A DNA stretch of 64,000 bases from Hirundichthys speculiger (lineage: Eukaryota; Chordata; Actinopteri; Beloniformes; Exocoetidae): NCBI GenBank assembly GCA_018398805.1, contig JAGFBZ010000261.1, positions 372,001-436,000 on the forward strand. The letters are read 5' to 3'. Below the pieces are notes generated by a model that made no database searches, was not told the DNA's origin, and worked only from the letters and a program-made list of their open reading frames with translations. Of the stretch, positions 30,302 through 42,200 are shown piece after piece (the first letter of the stretch is position 1; every line of letters starts with the position of its first letter). The position numbers were made by a program, and so were the translations under genes.

Positions 30302-32437
30302 ATGTCCGCAGATGAGCGGGTATATTCCTCCTTCCGTCCAGCGAAGGTGGAGGACTTCAGCGATGCCCAGGCAGAGATGGAGACACTGAGGGTGTTTCTG
30401 AACGAGCGGCTGACGGCAACAGTCCAGGATATTCTGAGCTTGTTCGGGAATACAGTGGCCCGATACCGGCAGCAGTTGGACTCTCAGCAGCGCCAGCTGG
30501 ACAGCCTGAGGTCCGGGGAGAGGGAGTGGAGCCAGGCGGCAGGCAGCTCTGTGTCCGCAGAGCGCGCTGGCCAAGCAAATGGTTAGTTGCTTTTAAAATA
30601 CATTCACTAAATTACTACATACAGCCAAACAAGGGGATGAAAGTATTCTTGCAAAAACTGAATTATAAGTGTGTTCAACAAGTCAATAAATCACATTTGA
30701 CTTTAAGATTTGGATAATATTTTATTATTAATATATATATATTTTGTAACTTTTGTAACTTGTTCGTTGAAAAAAACGGTTCCAGCAATCCAACTCAAGT
30801 GAGATTTTGAAAATGTACACTCCCTCCCAATCCGTGTATTATTCGTTCTTTCCATTTTCAACTGTCAATCAAAAATTGAAAAATGAAAAAGGGGCATTTT
30901 ATTTCGTTTTTGAATCCAACACAACAAACAAAAAAAAAATGCCCGGTTTTTCGTATTTCAATTTTAGACTTGGATCAAAAATACCAAATTAAAAAACGGG
31001 CCACGGGACTGAATTTGTTTTTAAAATTTCATTTGTCCGGTTGACGTGACCCGGAAGTGGCTTTGTGCGGCAGTTCCGGTAGCATGGCGGCGCTTTTTTT
31101 TGTTTGTTGTGTTGGATTCAAAAACAAAAAAACGAAATAAAATACCCATTTTTCCTTTTTCAATTTTTGATTGACAGTTGAAAATGGAAAGAACGAATGA
31201 CACACGGATTCCTCTCTCCTCCCAAAAGCTACATAAACCGCAGGGAGGGAGGGGTGGGTGGGAGTGCATTGATATTTGATTGACATATTAGGCAGCCAAT
31301 GGAAGTAATGATGATCACTATTTTGATTGGCCAGAGTTTTTCTCTGATTATACCCTCTAGACTGGACCAAAACGTTTAGTTTTTTTTTAAACATTTTATT
31401 TCAGTGGGTGCAATGGGAATGTGAAAAGGTTTTCAGGCAATATTGTAAAAAGTGATGCAGAAAAAGAACACCTACCCCACCTTTAAGCTACTGCTGCGTT
31501 GGTAAAAAGCCTTTTTTTTGTCGAAATGATCTTATGAAACTCTTGTTTCTGTCTCCTCACAGACCATCCCCAGGATACCTCTTGGATAAAGCCCTATGAG
31601 TCTGAACCAGTGGGACACCAAAGCTCTGTTGTTCAGGACAGTTTTGATGAGACAGATGTTGGTACCTCGGTCCCCCTGATTAAAACAGAAGGTGGCGATG
31701 AGCACTGCAGCGTGTCGGCACCATCTGATCACTTTGATTCAGCCACAGATGCAGCAGCAGAGAGTGATGGCCAACTCTTCACTCAGGACTTTGTCATAGA
31801 GGACAGTGGAGAATACTGCGAAGACTCTGCAGAGGAGACAACAGAAAGTGAAAGCCAAAATTCAGGTAAAGAGGTGGGGAACCCTGCTGATCTGTTGCAA
31901 AAAGACAAACAACTATTGTCTGTGTTTAGCTGCAAAGTTTGTGGCAAGTCCTTCCAGAGGATGAGTTATCTTCTCACCCACGCTTCATCTCATCTGAGAG
32001 ACTGTGGCGTGTGTGGTAGGCATCTGGAGCGCATGGAAAACCTGATGCATCACTTCAGAGTTCACAAGGAGACTTCACTCTGCTGCAGCATCTGCGGGCA
32101 GAGCTTCACGCTGCAGAGCAACCTCACGATGCACATGAGGATCCACTCAGGCAAACGGCCGTACGGATGCAATGCCTGCGGCAAGAGCTTCGGCAGGAGG
32201 GCGACGCTGGTGCGGCACATCGGCTCCCACACAGGCGAGAAGCCATTCACCTGCACATACTGCGGCCACAGCTTTACAGAGAAGGGCAACCTGACGATCC
32301 ACCTGCGGAAGCACACCGGCGAGAAGCCTTACTGGTGCTCCACCTGTAACCTCCACTTCAGTCGGGTGTCCAGGTTCAACAAACACCCCTGTCAGAGGAA
32401 AGGCCTGGTTTCAATGAACGCGACAGATTCAACATGA
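30302..32437 (+). CDS. C2H2 zinc-finger protein, two coding exons (gene 1)
   Basis: Exon 1 30302-30581, donor G|GTTAGT; exon 2 31563-32437, acceptor CTCACAG, stop 32435-32437. Phases match (G + AC = Asp), giving 384 residues. Exon 1 has the helical N-terminus common in teleost C2H2 proteins (LRVFLNERLTATVQDILSLF, then a Gln/Arg-rich coiled coil). Exon 2 begins with an acidic linker. Six fingers follow: CKVCGKSF, CGVCGRHL, CSICGQSF, CNACGKSF, CTYCGHSF and CSTCNLHF; linkers of the TGEKP type occur between the last ones. The last finger ends H-x-C (NKHPC) rather than H-x3-H. It is a likely nuclear DNA-binding regulator; target unknown. AATAAA is at 32449-32454. The intron holds a long inverted-repeat element. 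Confidence 0.88.
30829..31210. mobile_element. Long inverted-repeat (fold-back) element in the intron of zinc-finger gene 1
   Basis: Left arm 30829-30938 (from AATCCGTGT) and right arm about 31091-31210 (to ACACGGATT) are inverted copies over about 110 bp. Shared landmarks are CGTTCTTTCCATTTTCAACT and GAATCCAACACAACAAAC. The loop (about 30939-31090) includes a GC-richer stretch with ACCCGGAAGTGG and a CGGTAGCATGGCGGCGC context that looks like a housekeeping promoter/5' UTR. Terminal duplications were not identified. Superfamily unknown. Confidence 0.75.
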
Positions 32438-32448
32438 GAACTCTTCAA

Positions 32449-32454
32449 AATAAA
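32449..32454 (+). terminator. Poly(A) signal of zinc-finger gene 1
   Basis: AATAAA 12 bp after the stop; if used, the 3' UTR is very short. Confidence 0.5.
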
Positions 32455-32704
32455 ATGCCTTGATGAAATGAAGCAAAAAAAAAACAAAAAAAACCTGAAA
32501 TTAAACACCTGTCCTGAATCACATTTTAAGCTTTAAGTGTGTGAAAGATAGTTGTTCATATTTTCACATTTACCTTTCCTCTTACCAAAAACTGTAAACA
32601 CATCAAACAAGAGAACAGACATGATGCACCTATATCCACTGTTCAACATCACAGTGAAAAAAACTAACGTGACAAGAACATTTGACATTTTTTACCAATG
32701 AAAA

Positions 32705-33030
32705 CAAATATAGGCAGCATAGTGGCCTCAGAGCCAGTAGAAGGTTTGAATCCCTGCTGGAGTGTTTATGTGCTGAGTTTGCATGTTTTCTCTGTGCTTG
32801 TGTGGGTGCTCCAGTTACCTCCAACATCCCCAAAAGTGAGATTGGTGATTCTAAATCAGCCACAAAAGTTGGTGTGTGTGGTTATTTGTCTATATATGAC
32901 CATGTGATGGTCTGGCAACCTGTCCACAGTGTGTCCTGCCTTTTCCCCAAAACAGCTGCTAAAGGCTCCACCAGACACATATGACCCTGAATATGAAGAA
33001 GCAGATTTAGATAATGTATGGATGGATGGA
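32705..33030 (+). repeat. Common teleost interspersed repeat, second copy
   Basis: Reads gcagcatagtggcctcagag, gagtttgcatgttttctctg, ggtctggcaacctgtccaca, and ends in (ATGG)n at about 33018-33030. It is the reverse-orientation relative of 1037-2398. Confidence 0.7.
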
Positions 33031-33941
33031 AAACAAACACACATCTTCTAAGAGGCTAGTCTGGTTAACAGCTGATTCCGCTGTACTGCAGTTTGGGTGA
33101 ATGATTTCATTTTGTACTTGTTATTTAAAGAATGTTAATGGAAATCACTCCTGTTTATCACAAATTTGTTTGAAGTAAATACTGAAGTGGTCCTTCCATT
33201 TTAAAATTTTTAGTTTACTTTTTTTTTTGTCTGAGTTGAAAACCAAAGCCAGGTTGAAAAAGAACAACTGAGGGATAAAGATTCACATTGATGTTCTAAA
33301 GAGTATGAGATTAAGAGCAGGAGACAATTCTGAGATGAAAATAATGTGCAATGGTGTAAAATTTGGTGTTTCTGGCAAAATACACTTGACAGGAGGAAAA
33401 ATATTAGACAAATAATAGTAAATTCCAAATAGTAAATGGTTTTGATAGAATATTCAGTGAAATGTTGACAAGTGTCAAAAGCTTTAATAAAAAAAATTGA
33501 CCATATAGATTTTGACTGGGAAATAGATATAAATCAATCCAATGTGATAAAATAAACTGAGGAAAAAGAAATGTAGGGACAAAATTTAAAAAAATCCATT
33601 TTATTTTACACACATGCACACATACATATCTAGACAGTATTATCCCAGCATTTGAGGAAAATAATAAAACAACTTTCCCAGTCCATGATTTCCTTTTAAT
33701 CCTTGAGGACAAAGGTTTGCTTTGATTTCTCGTTGTGGCGATAAAAATGTGTGTTTAGCCATCCTACCCAGCAGATGGCGCTGAATCTCTGGTCAAAGAG
33801 TTTCAGTGGAAACCTCATTGAGCATGCGCAGAGGAGTTGACCTGGAACCGCATACTTGGTAAATAATACCAGGCGTCAACGTTTAGACCGGTGTAGTATT
33901 CCCGTTTTAACTTTGCCGAGACTCCAAAAGCAGCCGGAGAA
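33031..33941. other. Intergenic DNA between the zinc-finger genes
   Basis: AT-rich until about 33730, then GC-richer (33765-33940) with the probable promoter and 5' UTR of gene 2. No other gene. Confidence 0.45.
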
Positions 33942-35484
33942 ATGTCGAAAATAGACATGCTGAGGCTCTTAATCAACCAGCGGCTCACTGCGGCCGCAGA
34001 AGAGATCTTCGGCGTGTTCGGGAGGACCATTGCCGAGTACGAGGAGGAGATATCCCGGTCCAAGTTGGAGATCGAGCGCCAGCGCCGACTGCTCGACCTC
34101 AGCAGGAAGCCGCAGGTTTTCCTCCAGGTCGACAGCTCAGGTTGATGAATGTTTCAAGATCTCTCGGATTAATAAACCCCCCTGCTTCTTAGCTCGCATA
34201 AAACCAAAATAAATAAGAAAATACATTTAAAGATATTAGTCAGGATAGCGCGTAGTCCACTCGGAAAAATTAAAGGATGTTTCTCCAACAATAATCCATC
34301 AAAGGTTTTTTTTTTTTCCTTTTTCCTCAGCATTAATGATATCCCGAAATATTTGTTGTGAACCATATTTTAAAGTTACTGAGTCAAATGATGGAAGTAT
34401 TAGTTAGAAGTAAGTAAACTGTTAAAATCTTACTTCATGTAACCCACAGCAGTGGAGCATGTTTTATTACACGGTTTGGAAAATAATGTTTATAAATCTA
34501 TGAAGCAGGTTTTTGATTTCACACCTAATCACGTCACTTGGAAAAAAAAAAAATATATATATCTTAATACTTTTTCCCTTGCCTCAAAATATAAACAATT
34601 TGCACTCTTGTAAAATAAAGACATTGTTTACACAAAGATTTTTTAAAAAAACATTTCCAACACATGACAAGTCTGTTTTAAATTGTCACTATAAAATAAA
34701 AATGTCAGTGGTTCCACACTGAGAGAAATGATTTTGCCGGAGAATCAGATTCTTTAATTGGTGAAAAAAAAAAGAAATCCACTGGTTCCTGACTGATCTC
34801 TGGTTGTGTTTGGCAGCGGCCTCTGAGCAGCAGAAGTGGCGCTCCAGTCTGGATCCGGATAAAGAGTCCGCTCAGATCAAAGAGGAGGAGGAGGAGAAGG
34901 ACGTGGGGTCAGAGCAGCAGGATGAGATACTCCGGACGTCAGAGCAAAATGATGTGAACTTTGTGCTCTTCCAGAGCGGCAGAGGAAGAGCGCAGGACGA
35001 CAGCAGCTGCAGAGCCTCCTCAGTTCCAGAGCTTCCAAGTCAGGAGCGGACCGACTCGAGGCTGGAGCCCCCCCCGTTCAGCTCGGTCCCGGGCGCCTGC
35101 TCCAGCCTCAGTGAGGACGAATCCGGAGCTTTTGACGTGCAGTCAGGCGACGGGCAGCTTGACTCTCGGGATCTGGACGGGCCTCCGGCGGAGACTGTGG
35201 ACTCGTACATCTGCACCATCTGTGGGCAGGCCTTTGCTCTGCGCCATCACTGGGTCAAACACGTCCAGGCGCACCGGAACGTCGGCACAAAACATGACAA
35301 GTCCTTCGTGTGTGACATTTGTGGGAAGAGACTGACCCGGTTCGACGGCTACCAGAAACACCTGCGAGTCCACACGGGCGAGAAGCCGTACTGCTGTGAC
35401 ATCTGTGGCCGCAGATTCAGCGACAACTCCAATTACAAACGGCACGTTCGCACACACACGGCACAGAGTTCTCAGCAGAGCTGA
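33942..35484 (+). CDS. C2H2 zinc-finger protein, two coding exons (gene 2)
   Basis: Exon 1 33942-34140 (donor TCAG|GTTGAT) reads MSKIDMLRLLINQRLTAAAE followed by EIFGVFGRTIAEYEEEISRS, the helical N-terminus typical of teleost C2H2 proteins. Exon 2 34817-35484 (acceptor TTGGCAG) joins in phase (G + CG = Ala) and opens with the usual EQQKWRSSLDPDKE...QIKEEEEE acidic motif. After a Ser-rich linker come three fingers: CTICGQAF (H-x3-H), CDICGKRL with HTGEKP, and CDICGRRF ending HVRTH. Total 288 residues. It is shorter in fingers than gene 1 but has the same architecture and strand, so a tandem paralogue pair is likely. An in-frame GT at 34115 (CCGCAG|GTTTTC) is an alternative donor. Confidence 0.88.
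34141..34816 (+). other. Intron of zinc-finger gene 2
   Basis: 676 bp, AT-rich, with GT at 34141 and AG at 34815-34816. No repeat identified. Confidence 0.7.
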
Positions 35485-36834
35485 GATTTTCATTTTACAA
35501 AATACCCTCCAGCAGTCCATGATTCATATTTTCAACTCATTTACTGCTCTGCTCTTATAACGAATCCAAGTCTTAAATCATTTCACTAAAACGAAATCTC
35601 AGTTTAATGAAAATGTTGGATGACAGAGAAGAGGAACAAGCCGCACTGGTCAAATATTAGTTTTCCAGCTGCTGTTTGATGAAAGTGGAAGATCTGAAAG
35701 CTGTTTTCATTGTGAAGAGAGAACTGGATGGACTGGACATACAAACCAGTTTGGCCCAAAGCAGGGAAGAAGAGACGAGAGGAGCGTTTTTATATCCTGT
35801 TATTTCAATAGACGTTTCTACTTTTTTAGGAAACAGACGGATGCTTTTTGAAATCTTTTTAATTTTCTTTTTGACGAGCTGTACATGTAAGGAAGATTTT
35901 TATTCTTAGCTCAAACAAAGTGCAACTCCTTTCGGTTTTCCCATTTTAGGGGTTTTACAGCAGATCACTGCGTTCTGCATGTTGACACAACCCTTCCTTT
36001 CTGTCCAGGATTGGGACTGGCTCTATTAAGTTCATTGTCTGGCGCAGGGACACTTAGGCTGTGATCGGGCTGGTGGATTGATCCTGGAATCTACCAGGGA
36101 CTCTGCGGCCATCTCATCACGGCTCCTCACAGTCAAAAGTCAACCAGTACCGACGGAACCAGAGTTGTATTGACATTTATCCAAGTAATAAACCTATGTG
36201 ATTTAAAAACTCAGTCATTCTGGCCCAAATCCTCTTTTGTGGAAAACTCACACATAATTCTTTAGTTTTAAATGTTGCTAGGTTTGGTTATAATTGCTCG
36301 TTCTTAGACTGCATGAAGGATGGTATAATTAATAAGATTAAAGTCAGAAGTCTTTGAGAATAGTTCCCTGCTGGGGAGGATTTGATGTGTGATGGCCGTA
36401 ACGTTACTGCAGATCCGCACTCAAACCTGAATTTAACTGAACAGTTGTCATTGTGCACTTTCATAGTCCCCAAAGTACACGATTCTAATAAATAATTGAA
36501 GTTGAGTAGTTGACCAGCAGATGGCAGCATGACTCTTCCTTATACATCACCGTGGAGATGACTGGTGGAAAAGTTCAACTTGTGGCTGAATGTATCTGAA
36601 GAAATGGAACACTTCATTTTTTAGAGAATTTAAGGTCTTTAGCTGGACAAACTCCCCATTACTAACCCAAACTGAAATGTTAGGGGTTCTAGGTCACTAA
36701 AGCGCTTTAAATTATGAGGTTTTAATGGGGCCAGACCTCCCGATATATGTTAAGCGTTCGTTTTCACCCTTATGTTAATTTTATTCCATAACCTGTATCA
36801 CCCTCAGCGTTTTTCTTAACGTCTCACCATTTTT
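35485..36834. other. 3' UTR of zinc-finger gene 2 and intergenic DNA
   Basis: A candidate poly(A) signal AATAAA lies at 36187-36192, about 700 bp after the stop. No further gene seen. Confidence 0.45.
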
Positions 36835-37255
36835 ACCTCCGCCAAGGAGGTTATGTTTTCGCCGGCGTTTATCTGTCTGTCTGTGTACAAGATAACTCAA
36901 AAAGTTATGGATGGATTTTGATGAAATTTTCAGGAGTTGTCAGAAATGTTAAAAGGAAGAACTGATTTCATTTTGGCTGTGATCCGGAAGAAATCCTGGA
37001 TTCTAGATCACTTTCAAATTTTTGATAACATTGCGGTCAATGGGGCCGAAAATTTTGTTTCTCAATATCTTTGTTAATTATTACCCAAAACTCATGAAAT
37101 TTGACTCAGGGATTGACAATGGGAACCTCTATCAAATTTCAAAGGCTGATCTGGATCTGATCCATAACACGGATTTTTATCGCAATCTGTAAATCGCTAT
37201 ATGGAGGAACTGTTGTGCTTGGCGGAGGTCTGCGCTCTCCGAGTGCTTTTCTAGT
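36835..37255. repeat. Ancient-type teleost dispersed repeat
   Basis: It opens ACCTCCGCCAAGG and closes CTTGGCGGAGGT, with the familiar interior 'ataactcaaaaagttatgga', 'tttgatgaaattttcagga' and 'ctgatctggatctgatccat'. Short inverted ends suggest a non-autonomous DNA element. No ORF. Confidence 0.65.
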
Positions 37256-38619
37256 TGAAATTGTCTCTCGGACCCCTGCTCCTGTAGAAAACCACAAAAC
37301 ATTTTAATATACACAGCTGGATTACATATCAGATGAACCTAAAACCTTAATCCATTCAGAATAGCACTGAATAATGCTGCCATATATCAGCACCGCATGT
37401 TGTTTGTCTCAGGAGGGATGAAAAACTTATTTAAAAGAGATAAAAAATTACATGGGAAAAGAAAACCTCCCATCATGCAGCTTGGCATAATGCTAATCTG
37501 CTGAGGATGCAAGCTGAATATAATACATGCTGCACAGTGAAACCTTGGTTGTTAAAAGAAAGACCAATATGTAAAAGTAGTGCTGAATCTTAAAATACTT
37601 TTGATTCAAATCAGAATTAATTTATAGGACCCATTACTGTTCCCTCAGTTCCTTTGGCCAGTCTTTGCATTATTACATGGATGCATTACAGAATCTTACC
37701 TTCTGCACAAAGATGCAAATCTTTGGTTACTTTTGTGTAAAGCTATGATTGTGTTAATTTGAACTGTGCTGATACTCAAAGCCCATTTAGGTGCTCCTAC
37801 GGCACCATCAAAATCTGAAAAATAATGGATTTCTTTTATTCATTTATTTTTAATCTTAGCATCTCCCCATAGGACATCTGATATATCCTTAAACACTTCC
37901 CTCATCTTAAAGGACTCGGGAAACAATTTATGGATGTAGATATTTCCCGAGAACTCAAAAGCTTTTTTTTTTCCCCTTTTCTTTTCCAAATCTCAAATGT
38001 GCTACACTTCAGCTTCTCTGTACTCCCACCTGGGAAACAAATCCATCTCAGCACTCCTTGAAGGATGTCTCAATCTAAGTAGAGAAAGGATGCAAGTCTT
38101 CCCAGCATCTGTTCTGCAGAACAGGGACCAGCACATCATTCATTACCAATTATATTGAAAATAGGTTGCCACATACATTATTAGCGCTCATCTAATATCA
38201 GACAATAAATATATATGATTGACAGAAAAAAAAAATGCTGAAACACCATAAAATATATTTAGATGACAAATCCAAAGCAAGGATGTCTCATTCTGTGAAA
38301 GGTCAACAACACCTCCTTTCTCCCTCATTTGCTCAGCTGTCGTAGAGTGGTGTCTAGCTACAGTGATCGTCTGCAAAAACCAGACGAAGTTCCTGCTCTG
38401 TACACATTGGACGGCTGCTTATCACGGGCGTTATGTTGCAAATCAACAACAATGAAACTACCTCACAGAGCTGAAGTAGACAACACTGGTAAAGCTACTG
38501 ATGAAGAAAGTAATGATGAAAGAGAAATTGAGGGAGAAAAAAAAAGGAAACACCTGAAAGATAAATAAAGAACAAAAAAGGAAAATGTCAGTGCTTTTAT
38601 GCATTAAAATCTAATCTAA
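37256..38619. other. Intergenic DNA
   Basis: Single-copy-looking sequence; no gene or clear repeat. Confidence 0.45.
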
Positions 38620-38960
38620 GAAGCTATAGTTCAAATTTGGGCATAAAACGAGGAACGTCTGTGGTAGTGTGAACATAAGGAGGTAAAATGTTCCAAAGTG
38701 TTGGAGCAGCAAATGTAAGGTCGCCCCACTATTTGTGTCTAGACCTTGGAACTTCTAAAATATGGTGGACAATTAAAGTTGAGCAGGGGCCAGGGCATTA
38801 ATGGCCTCCAAAACAAACCAGCAGCCGTTGTAGGATGAAGAACAGGAGTGATATGTTCATGTCTGGAGAATTTGTTCAATAGCTGGCAGCAGCATTTTGT
38901 TGAAACTGGGGAAGACTGAGGCCAACGTGTAGAGATCTCACAATATTCCAGACTTGATCT
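38620..38960. repeat. Probable dispersed repeat fragment
   Basis: Contains motifs seen in fish dispersed repeats (ttccaaagtgttggagcagc, attaatggcctccaaaacaa, atatgttcatgtctggagaa). Boundaries uncertain. Confidence 0.4.
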
Positions 38961-39284
38961 TCAGCAAACGAGTGCAAAGCCACTTCTGACACGTAAATAT
39001 TTTTCCCTCGAAAAAGGTGGACTTTTGCAAGAATACAAAGCTGGAAAGAAGCTGATATTTATAACCCTCTTAAACTGTCACTTATTGTGTTCAATAATTA
39101 GAAGGCTCTCCTGAAACGTTATTTTTTCCCAAATTCCACTATATTTCATCCAGACATTCAGGTACCTTTGAATAAATTAAGGGTCCAATGAAATAGCTGG
39201 GATTATTTTTGGGACATTTGCAGGCCCAGTAATGTGTGTTAGTCACCAATAACAGAACAGAACAGAACCAATCACTGCTCTCAG

Positions 39285-42200
39285 TAATAATCCACAGAAG
39301 CCTTTATTTACATCATCATTAATTAATAGTGGCAAGGTAAACATAACAGCATTAACATTATTACATTGTCCTTGTGTGTGGCCCACTTGGTGGGGCTTTA
39401 AGTCCATCTTCAGTTCTGTCAGAGTCTGTTCCCCTCCAACTCTGCGGCTGAATCTAAGAGAGCACGTTTAGAGGACAGAAGCTGAGAACCACAAAAGAAT
39501 AAACAAATTTATATTCAAGGTTACAAGTGCATCCGCATACAAAACCCCTTTTATAAAATGACTCTTGGTGTCCATTTCCTGTAACATCCCTGTAGGAGCA
39601 CCCAGTGAAAACACTTTAAATTATCAGTGACATCACAGTTGAACATCTGCTTCTTCTTTCAGTCAAGTCTGAACAGCCCACTGACAGTTCCTTCTCATTT
39701 CTGATTAAAAGTCCCATTTCATTTCCCCCCTTTCTGCTTTTACATTGATATGGATGAATAGTGCAGTCTTTTTTCTTCTTCTTCCTTTTAAAGCAGGTCA
39801 GAATTTAATTTCAAATTAAATCAAAAGGCATTTGCTGGCTGCATCTGTGACTAAAGCAACACTACTGCTGTGAGGTCCTATGGGACAGTTTAAAGGGACA
39901 TTCCTCTGATACCTCTGACAATTTTGAACAGAGCTTGAGCAAGTCCAAACCTCAAAAGTACTAACTCTTTGGTTAGTACTTTTTAAATTAAAGAGAAGCC
40001 AGTAGGAATACATTTCAACAACCTTTAGAGGTGTCACTCGCGTCACAGCCATAAAGAAGCTGATTAATACAATAAGATTCATATTTTAGCCATTAAAAGC
40101 CGAACATTCTGTATAATGGTGCATTCAAGGGCACTGTGGCATTAAAGATTTCAACTTAAGACCAAAATGTCAATTTTCAAGAAATGCAAAAATAAATTAA
40201 ATGTCAAGTTTTCTAACAAGCCTCTTTTGTATCTGAGTTTTTTTTTTATTTTTTTTTATTTTAGTATCTAGCAATGACATTGAGCAGCTAACTGACACTC
40301 AGCACAAGGAAGAGTCTCAAACCTAATGCTCAGAAGGTAAACGGTCAGTGCTTCCTACAAAAATCTAAGTTTTTTTTTTTGTATATTATCAGTATGAATT
40401 GGGATCAAGTCCTTTAAGCTGCACAAAAGAAGAAAGCTGACACTGCAGACTCTTGTGGCACAGAACTAGCCGCCTCAATGAACTAGTCTTTGTAAAAATG
40501 TTTTCTTGTCATGCAGACACACACGAGTTCGAGACAAGGATTTGTCATTCTTACATAAGCAGGACTTTTTAATTGAGAGTTTGATTCTTTCAGACACCCT
40601 CCTTCTAGTAACCAAAACACCAACAATCTCTAGTAACTACATCAAACAGTCCCAGTTAGATGAGACTCGGGTGGTGATGTAACCCCCTCAAACAAGGACT
40701 GTGACATTAATCCCATTTTTAGGTTAAAAAAAAAAAAAGAAAAAAGAAAATCAATATCAAAGTGCTAATTTTTCCTCTTCTAGGAAACTGGATCAAAACC
40801 AGTTTGGTCAGGAAACTTCTGATGCATTAAGACATTTAACGCACCGTTTTTGTTCTCTTTTTCAGAAGCTGCTTCACAGTGCAGGTTTCAGCCTCTGCTT
40901 CCTGCAGCGTAGTTGTGGGTAGATTCAAAGTTGCATCATGTGTGCAAACCCTGCCTGACCTGTTTGTAGCAGACAGGGATTCTTCATTAACGCTACTGCA
41001 TCCCCTCAACCTTGTTTTGTTTAATCTGCTCTGGGAGCGTGTCTGGCCAAGCTGAGCAAGTCAGATAAAACTAAAACTGGCAGCTGGAATTTCATCTGGT
41101 TCACTGGCAGCTCAGAAACAAACACAAGCTTAGAGTGGAAAAATTTGCTTAGAGATCAACATCCAGTTCCTGTTTCTAGATCTCAGGCCATGGATCAATT
41201 TAGTGGAGATATTTAATGCTAGCCAGGGACATTTAAGGGGGAAAAAAAGAGAGAAAACTTAAAGGCCCCTTACTGCCTTTTTCTCAAAGACTCACTTTTT
41301 CATGGCCTTGCCTAGTTAACAGAATTGCCATAGAGATGGAGGGACAATTACAACCTGCAGTGAAATAGCTGCAGTTCCATAGTTGAGCTGAGCAAACATG
41401 AGCAGATCTGGAAAACACAGTACACTGACCTTTAACAAAGATCTACTGTTTCTTTACATTAGATTATTATTTATTTATTTATTTGTAAGGCTTTCCCCAC
41501 ACAGGCTTTATTCTGGTCAACTTTTATAAAAGAAATAAAGCCTTAAGTATCTCTGTGTCCACAATAAACAATACCAATACACAAACAGTGTTATACCTTG
41601 TTCAACAAGCTATTTTCATCCTTGCATGGGATTAATTCATGATTTTAAAGTTTTGGTCATGAGTTGGACATACGCAAATATGAATGTGCATAAATGTTTT
41701 CCATCTGGAGTGATGTAAAACTCAATATTCTGTGTAATACAGTTTGAACATGCACAGAGCCATCTGCCATCTTAACTGTTGGCCTTTAAGTGTTTTTTAT
41801 TAGTCTCTAACACTATTATTTGTTCATTGTTTGTAAGTTTATTTATTTATTAATTTAAGAAACTAACATTTTAAGAACTCTTGAGTCATTTTATTATATT
41901 GCTTTATGCAAACATGTGCAGGTTCTATATGAAAAAGCTGCTACAGAGTAACTAATATAATACCAGTGCGCCTTATTTGTGTGTTATTCATATGTCACCA
42001 ACTCAACTTATCCTTGCAGGCCTGTAAAAATTCTCAGTCCTTCAAAGCACCCTGAATGCACCAGGTCTCTTCTGGCATCTGCTTGGGCAGTTAAATTAAA
42101 CACAGGTACATTTATTTGCCAAAATTATAAGGTTGGTTCTGTAGCTTTAAATTGCCCCATAATTTCAACCTCTCATGACAGAAAATCCAAATGTGTGCTA

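Noticed and set aside
35676..35909. 77-codon frame after zinc-finger gene 2
   Set aside because: Lies in the probable 3' UTR; no domain and no splice evidence.
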